Source of the DNA: Bombardia bombarda
Lineage: Eukaryota; Ascomycota; Sordariomycetes; Sordariales; Lasiosphaeriaceae
Direction: 5' to 3'
Length of the DNA stretch: 64,000 bases
NCBI GenBank assembly: GCA_030512295.1
Contig: JAULSR010000001.1
Span: forward strand, 9,695,001-9,759,000
Part shown: positions 57,564-64,000 of the stretch, piece after piece
Layout of the letters: every line of letters begins with the position of its first letter
Numbering within the stretch: position 1 is the stretch's first letter
Translations under genes and position numbers: made by a program
The notes under the pieces: model-generated
Seen by the model: only the letters and a program-made list of their open reading frames with translations
The model's database searches: none
Told to the model about the DNA's origin: nothing

Positions 57564-60500
57564 ATGAATCCTGATGTGCCATCCCTCGACAATACGTCAC
57601 CACCCGCGCCTGACCCTGTCATGATCGAAACCGACCTCGATGAAGAGTCCGCACTCCGGAACCTGACCGAGAATGTCAGAGACCAAGACGACATCGAACG
57701 CGACATTAGCCTACAAGCTAACCGCGCCCTCATCGAAGCCGAGGATAAGAAAGACGGGAAGCGCATCGAAAAGGCAGAGCTTGTCAAGTCGAGGCTCGAA
57801 ACCCAGCGGAGGGCCCAGCAGCAGAAGCTCCGAGCCGCCCATACAAACCCAACAATAAGACTACGTGTGCAACAAGAGATCTCGAGGCTAGACGCCGAAA
57901 TTGAGATTTGCGTCAAGGATATTTACGACTGCAATGCCCGCATCGAGCAGCGCCACCAGCAAGGAGATGTTGATGAGATATCACCAGCCACCGGTGGGAA
58001 ACTTCCCAACGAGACGCAGCGTGAATATCTCATCCGAACTGGCAAGATCACGCCCTTCGCCAAATTTGGTGGTCCCCGCCCCGCCGGCGTAGAGGGGGAT
58101 TTGGCCGATGCCATCATCGACGCCGAGGATGAGGCCGTTGCAGAGGAGCTCGAGGAACAGGTGGCCGGTGGTCCCAGATCACACCAAAATCTGCGACTGC
58201 CAGGATTTGCAGAGGATAATGCTGATAGCAGCTCCCCAGCCGAGTCTGAGTTCTCTCTGCGCCCACGCCCTCAGAAGAGGCCAAGAGCCCAGTCCGCTGG
58301 TGCTTCGTCGGACGAGTTTGCTCCCGACGAGTCTGCTTCTGAAGCAGCCAGTCCAGTGTCACATATTTCTGGCGCATCCGACGATGTAGATTTGACTAAC
58401 CTAACACACAAACGCAAGCGAAAGAAGATTACCAAGGAAAGCGGGAGCGGGGAAACGGTCGATCTTAGTAATATTGACGACGGCAACGAGGCAGTTTTCC
58501 AAAGTAGACTCAAAGACTGGGTAGAACGCAGGAGTCGGGCTAGGCGGTCTCGCCAGCAAAGGCTGGGCCAGCCCGTCGATGATCCATCAGATACCATGCC
58601 AGAGTGGTTCAAGCCATCCCCAGACCAGCCTGATCACGTATTTGACAACGGGCTCAAGCTCCCAGGAGACATATACCCCTCCCTCTTCGACTACCAAAAG
58701 ACGGGCGTGCAGTGGCTAGCCGAGCTGTATGCACAACAAGTTGGTGGAATCATCGGAGACGAGATGGGGCTTGGAAAAACAGGTAGGCTGGTTTGTATGG
58801 GTTCGTGGCTGTGATTTGAGGCTCACATCTTTTCAGTGCAGTTAATATCCTTTGTGGCGGCTTTGCATTATAGCAAGAAACTCGACAAGCCTGTAATAGT
58901 CGTCGCTCCGGCCACCGTCCTCCGACAGTGGGTGAATGAGTTCCACCGCTGGTGGCCGCCTCTTCGTGTGTCGATTCTGCACTCGTCAGGAAGCGGTATG
59001 CTCGACGTGCATAACGAAGGCGAAATCGAGGACCAAGAAGACGACTGGGACCAGAAGAAACCAAGTAAGTCTGGTAAAGCAGCAAAGCGGATCGTTGACC
59101 GCGTTGTCAAGCACGGCCATGTGCTGGTCACCACCTATGCGGGTCTCCAGACGTACGGCGATGCCCTGATCCCCGTAAACTGGGGCTACGCCGTCCTAGA
59201 CGAAGGTCACAAGATTCGGAATCCGAATACAGCCATCACTATTTATTGCAAAGAGCTGCGGACGGCCAACCGGGTGATCCTCTCAGGTACACCCATGCAG
59301 AATAATTTGACCGAGCTATGGTCACTCTTCGACTTCATTTTTCCAATGCGTCTTGGCACTCTGGTCGCCTTCCGGAATCAGTTTGAGATTCCCATCAAGT
59401 TTGGAGGCTACGCCAATGCAACAAACCTCCAGGTTATGACGGCACAAAAATGCGCCGAGACGCTGAAGGAGACAATCAGCCCCTATCTTCTGCAGCGCCT
59501 GAAGGTGGACGTGGCTTCCGACCTACCCAAGAAGAGCGAGCAAGTGCTGTTCTGCAAGCTTTCGGCCCCTCAACGAGAGGCTTACGAGCTGTTTCTCAAA
59601 TCCGACGACATGGTTTCCATCTTGAACAAGACCCGTCAGTCTCTTTACGGCATAGACATACTGCGCAAGATTTGCAATCACCCAGACCTGCTTGACCCGC
59701 GACTAAAACACAGGCCGGACTACAAGTGGGGAAGCACCAGTAAGTCAGGCAAGATGGCGGTTGTCAAGTCATTGCTTCCCATGTGGAAGCGTCTCGGCCA
59801 CAAGACTCTCCTGTTTTGCCAAGGTGTTCAAATGCTAGATATCATTGAGGCGTTTGTCAGGCGACAGGAGAACATTAGTTATATCCGAATGGACGGCAAA
59901 ACGCCGGTCAAGCAGCGACAGACGCTGGTCGACCAGTTCAACAACGATCCGAACCTCGATGTGTTTTTGCTGACAACGAAGGTCGGCGGACTCGGCGTTA
60001 ATCTGACAGGAGCCAATCGTGTCATTATATTCGACCCAGACTGGAACCCTTCTACTGATGTCCAGGCTCGTGAGCGGGCTTGGCGTTTAGGACAGAAGAA
60101 GGAGGTCACTATCTATCGACTAATGACTGCTGGTACGATTGAGGAAAAGATTTACCACCGCCAGATTTTCAAGCAGTTTCTGTCCAACAAGGTGCTGAAG
60201 GATCCCAAGCAGCAAACCACGTTCAATCTGAGTGATTTGCACGATCTCTTTAGCCTCAACTCGTATGAAGATGGCAGGACGGAGACGAGTGAACTTTTCC
60301 AGGGCAGTGAGGTCAAGAACCTGAAGCCGGCTGGGCCTAAGGAGCTCATCGTGCCCGGGAACGACATCGGCCCTGCAAGGCCTTCCCAGGCTAGTGCTAC
60401 AGCAGTGAAGACTGAGCCTGACGGTGACGGCGATAAGGAAAGCGATCTCCGAAACATTGATGGAATCGCTCGACTAGAGGAGTTCGAAGGCGAGGAAGCA

Positions 60501-61109
60501 CCACCAGCGAACGAGGAAGATCGTCTGATGGAGGGTATCTTCGCCGGACATGTGCACAGCGCGCTGGAACATGATGAAATCATCAACGGAAAGCGCACTG
60601 TCAAGGCAGACCGCAAAATGCTACAGCATGAGGCCAATCGTATCGCCGCCCAAGCGGCGCAAAGTCTTCGCCGTGCAGGCGAGGCAGCCCGCAACGTGCC
60701 AATTGGCACGGTGACGTGGACGGGTGAGTTTGGTGAGGCTGGCCGTCCTACCAACGTCCGCCGAGGACGCGCCGGTCCTAGCTCGGCTGGCATAATGGCC
60801 GGCATTGCGAACCGTCAAGGCCTCGGGGGCACAAGTAGCGCAGGCAGCTCGAGACCTGGGACACCGGGACCCGTGGTGCCGCCAGACCGCAACCTCATGG
60901 CCAAGGACTTTGAGAAGATGATACCGGCTTTTATTCAGCGACACGGTGGGCAGGTGCCATCCAAGTTGTTGGTTGACCACTTCAATCACTACTGCTCGGG
61001 TGCGCGGCAGGCAGACATGTTCAAGACGGCACTGAGCAAGGTGGCCAAGATGGAGAAGCGCGGATCGAGCATGAGAGCTATCTGGACTCTCAAGCCTGAG
61101 TTTCAGTGA
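57564..61109 (+). CDS. RAD26: Transcription-coupled repair ATPase RAD26 (CSB/ERCC6 homologue)
   Basis: Two exons, 57564-58782 and 58837-61109, phase closing to 1163 residues; ATG at 57564 (MNPDVPSLDN) is the first in frame. N-terminal acidic and coiled-coil region, then a basic patch (HKRKRKKI). SNF2 ATPase: LFDYQKTGVQWLAELY (Q motif region), GDEMGLGKT (motif I, split by the intron), VVAPATVLRQW (Ia), LDEGHKIRNPN (II, DEGH form typical of CSB), LSGTPMQNNLTELWSLFDF (III), YIRMDGKT, FLLTTKVGGLGVNLTGANRVIIFDPDWNPSTDVQARERAWRLGQ (V/VI). C-terminal part ends with a winged-helix or ubiquitin-binding-like segment VPSKLLVDHFNHYC. Works at RNA polymerase II stalled at DNA damage in the nucleus. The DEGH box and length separate it from other SNF2 families. 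Confidence 0.95.
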
Positions 61110-62074
61110 TGCCTGGCGTTGTGGTGGAAATGATACTATGGGAGATGACTAATGATAGCTGCTTGCTCATTTGTCCCCTTTCTGTTTTTTTTTGTTGTAT
61201 ATCTAGCAGGTCATGTCTCTTTTATATACTTGAGCAGCGCGACGCGTTGCATTCAACGCGAAGGTTCAAGGCTGGCGCGACAAAGGAATGGGACATTGGT
61301 GCATTGTGGGAGTTTCGGGGATATATATGGATACAACAGCGAGGGCGTGGTATGGTTAACACAATTCGCGCTCGGTGATTTCAAGAGAATAGATAGTTCG
61401 ATGATTGAAGAAGAGCGAAAAGATAGATACCTGCAAGACATTTTGTAACATGTGTAAACGTCTTTGAGTTCGCTGGGAACATGCCGCGCGGTAAGAAGAA
61501 GTCTCGCGCGCGCGAATATGACGTTGGCATGCCTACCAACAACAATTGAACTTGACCTATGATTCGATAACAATGATTTCCAATTGCTTACCAAATGCTG
61601 CTAGGATAGAGGTGGATACACTTGTCCGCTCGGCCGCCGAATGAGCAGCCGCGAAGGCGCTCGAAATGGCAGTTGATAAAAACTAGAGGAAGATGAATAG
61701 GTTATCCCTGTCTACTAGAATGTCTAGGTTGTTTTGGCAGACGAACAGATATCATACTGGAACTTGCCTTCTCTCGTCTGTGTTTCCCTTTCTTTTGGGA
61801 GTGAAGTGCCTTCTTTACTGCTTGCCAGGTAGTCCGGTCTCAGCGTAAGTTGTTCGTCCAGAGAAAGTACTTATTCACAGCCCTAAGTAAATCCTACTCC
61901 AAGTAGCACTACCCCACCTTATCACCATCCTAGAGCAGCAGCAGCCATACCAAAGAACTTGCAACAGACAACAGGTCGCGAGGTTCATCTATCTCTCACC
62001 TGGGAGTCCTTCATTCACTTCAAAGAGTTATTGAAAGAAGAGGATTGGTCAGTTAGACCCGGCGACTCGCAGAC
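61110..62074. other. Intergenic, RAD26 to hemerythrin-domain gene
   Basis: About 960 bases: RAD26 3' flank and the promoter of the next gene; nothing else recognised. Confidence 0.5.
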
Positions 62075-63042
62075 ATGCCCAAGGATACAAAAACAATGGA
62101 GTCTCAATGCGCCGGGACTGAGACAGAGGGAACGACATCAGCATCGACATCAACCTCGGCTGCCACAGCAGCGATACCAGAAGCGGAATCGCTACCGCCG
62201 TTGACCCCAGAGCAGTTCAAGGTCTACAACCGCTTGGCGGAGCTGATGGATTATTTTGTGAGTTTGTTTCACCAAATGCTCTTTGGCTATTATCATTCTC
62301 CGAAGTTCATGTGTATACAAAACACAATGCTCGGTTTGCCATCCAAGGCAGCATGCATCTGTGGATTGTTATCCGTAACCAAGGTTCTGTCCATGTCTCA
62401 ACAAACCGTGCCCGTACCCCTTTTCCACCCCTTGTACATGTAATACAAACCAGCGACAACACATACCACACCCGCATACAAACATGCATACATACATATA
62501 TGCAAACACATACTCATAAACCCAATCTCGATTTCATAAACAATCCACGCTAACCATCCAACCAGCACGACCACTTCCGCGAAACATGGACAACCCTCTA
62601 CACAGCCTGCACCACCGGCCGCCGCCCAGCAAGCATGACCCTAAAACAGTTCCTCGACGCCGGCGTCCGCCTCACCCAGTACCTGGAAACCCACCACACC
62701 ATCGAGGAAACGCACATGTACCCGTTACTAGCGCGCAAGATGCCCACCTTCCGCGCCGCCGCGGCCGCCCACGGAGCCGGTAGTAAGAAGAAGAAGAGCC
62801 AGCAAGACTGCGAGCTGCTGCGCCAGCACCAGGCCATCCACGTCGGCATGGAAGACTTTGAGGCGTACCTGCGCGCATGTCGCAGCCGCGAGGTCGAGTT
62901 TGAGCTCTCGGTGCTCAAGGAGAAAATGGATTCATGGGGCGATGTGTTGATGAAGCATCTTGACCAGGAGGTGGAGGAACTGGGCGCCGAGAATATGCGC
63001 AAGTTTTGGACCTTGGAGGAGATGCGCGCTTTCCCCTTTTGA
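62075..63042 (+). CDS. Hemerythrin/HHE-domain protein
   Basis: Two exons, 62075-62257 and 62566-63042, in phase, 219 residues. N-terminus Ser/Thr/Ala-rich, then LTPEQFKVYNRLAELMDYF joined across a 308-nt intron to HDHFRETWTTLYTAC, VRLTQYLETHHTIEETHMYPLLARK, DCELLRQHQAIHVGMEDFEAYL, and GDVLMKHLDQEVEELGAENM. The spaced H...HxxxE...H...HxxxE pattern (HDH, HHTIEETH, HQAIH, HLDQEVEE) is the di-iron hemerythrin four-helix bundle. Such fungal proteins are thought to bind O2, NO or iron; the exact role is unknown. No signal peptide. Confidence 0.88.
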
Positions 63043-63293
63043 TAGAAGCCCTACCTCACCGTATGTACATTTACGTTACACGCCATCTATCATCACCCAC
63101 TACTGGTCCTTATCTACACAAATTTCAACAACTACAGTTACCATATGAAATGCAAACCTATCCATTCTCCATTAGCGTAACTGATGTATCTAGCATACGC
63201 TGGGGTATCGTAATACATGTAGAAAAACATGGAGACCGAAGATAGAACCTTTGCCTTGAATATCTCCTTAAAAATGACGCCAAGTATGAACCA

Positions 63294-63920
63294 TCAACCA
63301 GATATATCCAAGCCCAAATCGACCTGCTGCACCTGTGTAACGATATCAGCAACTCCAAGCTCAGCCGCCTCCTCTGTCAAACCAACACCATCGAGTGCAT
63401 CGTCCGGATTGTCGTCAAGGTAATTCTCCGCTTCCTCAATGTCATCCAGCTCGGCAGCACGCTCGGAAAAGAAAAGACTTTCCTCAAAGCCCGCGGCAGG
63501 GAGTGGTGTATTGCAAGCCTGCAGAAAGTCTTCGGGCTTGAATGGTAAAAAGAGCCCCACGTCGCACATATCCTCTGATTGGTAAGGCGCTCGGTTGACA
63601 TTGGTCCGATTGCGATGGACAATGTAGCCTTTCGCTGCTAAAGCGCCATCCAGAGAAGGTACAGATAAGAATACCTGTTCTCTTAGTGCCGGATTTGTCT
63701 TGAGAGAGGCCGGACTTGGGGATGTTAGTTTTTCTAACGAGTTTCAGTCAGGACGGGAGTTTGTCTATGCTTGCCTCCGCCCGTTGTAGGCCGGGCCCTC
63801 TTCACTTATGTCAAGAGCCCTCGACTCTTCGATGAACTGTTCCTTGAATTCGGGGGCTGGTGTCGGCGGCGGAGTCCATGGAGGACGGATGAGAACTTCG
63901 CACTGTCGGGTTTGAGTATA
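63294..63920 (-). CDS. C-terminal part of an unrecognised gene, running off the window
   Basis: Last exon 63733-63294 (ends ADIVTQVQQVDLGLDISG, TGA). The preceding exon ends at 63806, joined through an intron with GTGAAG donor, CTGAC branch and TTAG acceptor, phase closing. Readable: CEVLIRPPWTPPPTPAPEFKEQFIEESRALDI, then KKLTSPSPASLKTNPALREQVFLSVPSLDGALAAKGYIVHRNRTN, APYQSEDMCDVGLFLPFKPEDFLQAC, and a very acidic tail ELDDIEEAENYLDDNPDDALD. The acidic tail and Pro-rich middle suggest a nuclear or scaffold protein, but I do not recognise the family. Above 63902 a probable acceptor begins another exon whose frame I could not fix. The 5' part lies outside the window. Confidence 0.55.
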
Positions 63921-64000
63921 GAAGCCAGACGTAGTCGTTGGGCGACCTGCCCGCCAATTTCCAGTAACCGGCGAAAATGAACCAATCAGTGCGGGTGGGC

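Noticed and set aside
60152..60805. 217-codon frame antisense to RAD26
   Set aside because: Shadow frame; the plus strand is clearly the conserved SNF2 protein.
1..64000. CRISPR arrays, bacterial operons, integrated viral genes
   Set aside because: None seen; gene content and introns are fungal throughout.

Overview
The window is nuclear DNA of a filamentous ascomycete (Pezizomycotina, most likely Sordariomycetes). The genes have short spliceosomal introns (about 50-300 nt, GT-AG with CTAAC/CTGAC-type branch sites). The protein set is fungal (Zn(II)2Cys6 regulator, PRP8, NIP1, AFG2, RAD26, ISA2, ribosomal proteins), and there is a fungal-type bifunctional diterpene synthase relic. Exon models below were built by hand; for the intact genes the reading phase closes across every proposed junction.

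Region by region. (1) 1-3.1 kb: the 3' part of an AFG2/SPATA5-type AAA ATPase, then a small secreted protein. (2) 3.6-16.2 kb: a graveyard of eight broken genes that together look like a former diterpenoid biosynthetic cluster. They are an FAD aromatic hydroxylase (-), the C-terminal stub of a Baeyer-Villiger-type monooxygenase (+), a carotenoid/stilbene-cleavage oxygenase (+), a Zn2Cys6 regulator (-), an MFS sugar-type transporter stub (+), a cytochrome P450 fragment (-), half an aldo/keto reductase (-), and a CPS/KS-type diterpene synthase (+). Every one has lost a segment, carries in-frame stops or frameshifts, or both. (3) 16.7-18.7 kb: an intact five-exon ankyrin-repeat protein with a zinc-deaminase-like core. 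(4) 19.9-34 kb: housekeeping genes RPS19, ISA2, RPL7, RPS14 and NIP1 (eIF3c), interrupted at 23.4-25.5 kb by a secreted protein made of two copies of one module joined by a serine-rich stalk. A C/D box snoRNA can be recognised inside the second RPL7 intron. (5) 35-42.2 kb: PRP8, with a single apparent 1-base frameshift. (6) 42.2-55.1 kb: about 13 kb in which the only gene I can support is a tandem Myb/SANT regulator, with about 6 kb of apparently non-coding DNA upstream and 5.6 kb downstream. (7) 55.1-64 kb: a ketopantoate reductase-like protein, RAD26 (CSB homologue), a hemerythrin-domain protein, and the 3' end of an unrecognised gene running off the window.

How they fit together: the housekeeping genes serve splicing, translation, ribosome maturation, Fe-S assembly and transcription-coupled repair and do not form an operon-like unit. 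The decayed block does read as one unit: scaffold-forming cyclase, several oxygenases and reductases, a transporter and a pathway-type regulator lie side by side and are all dead. The two clearest surprises are this fossil cluster and the RPL7-intron snoRNA with a 13-nt guide to a conserved 25S rRNA site.
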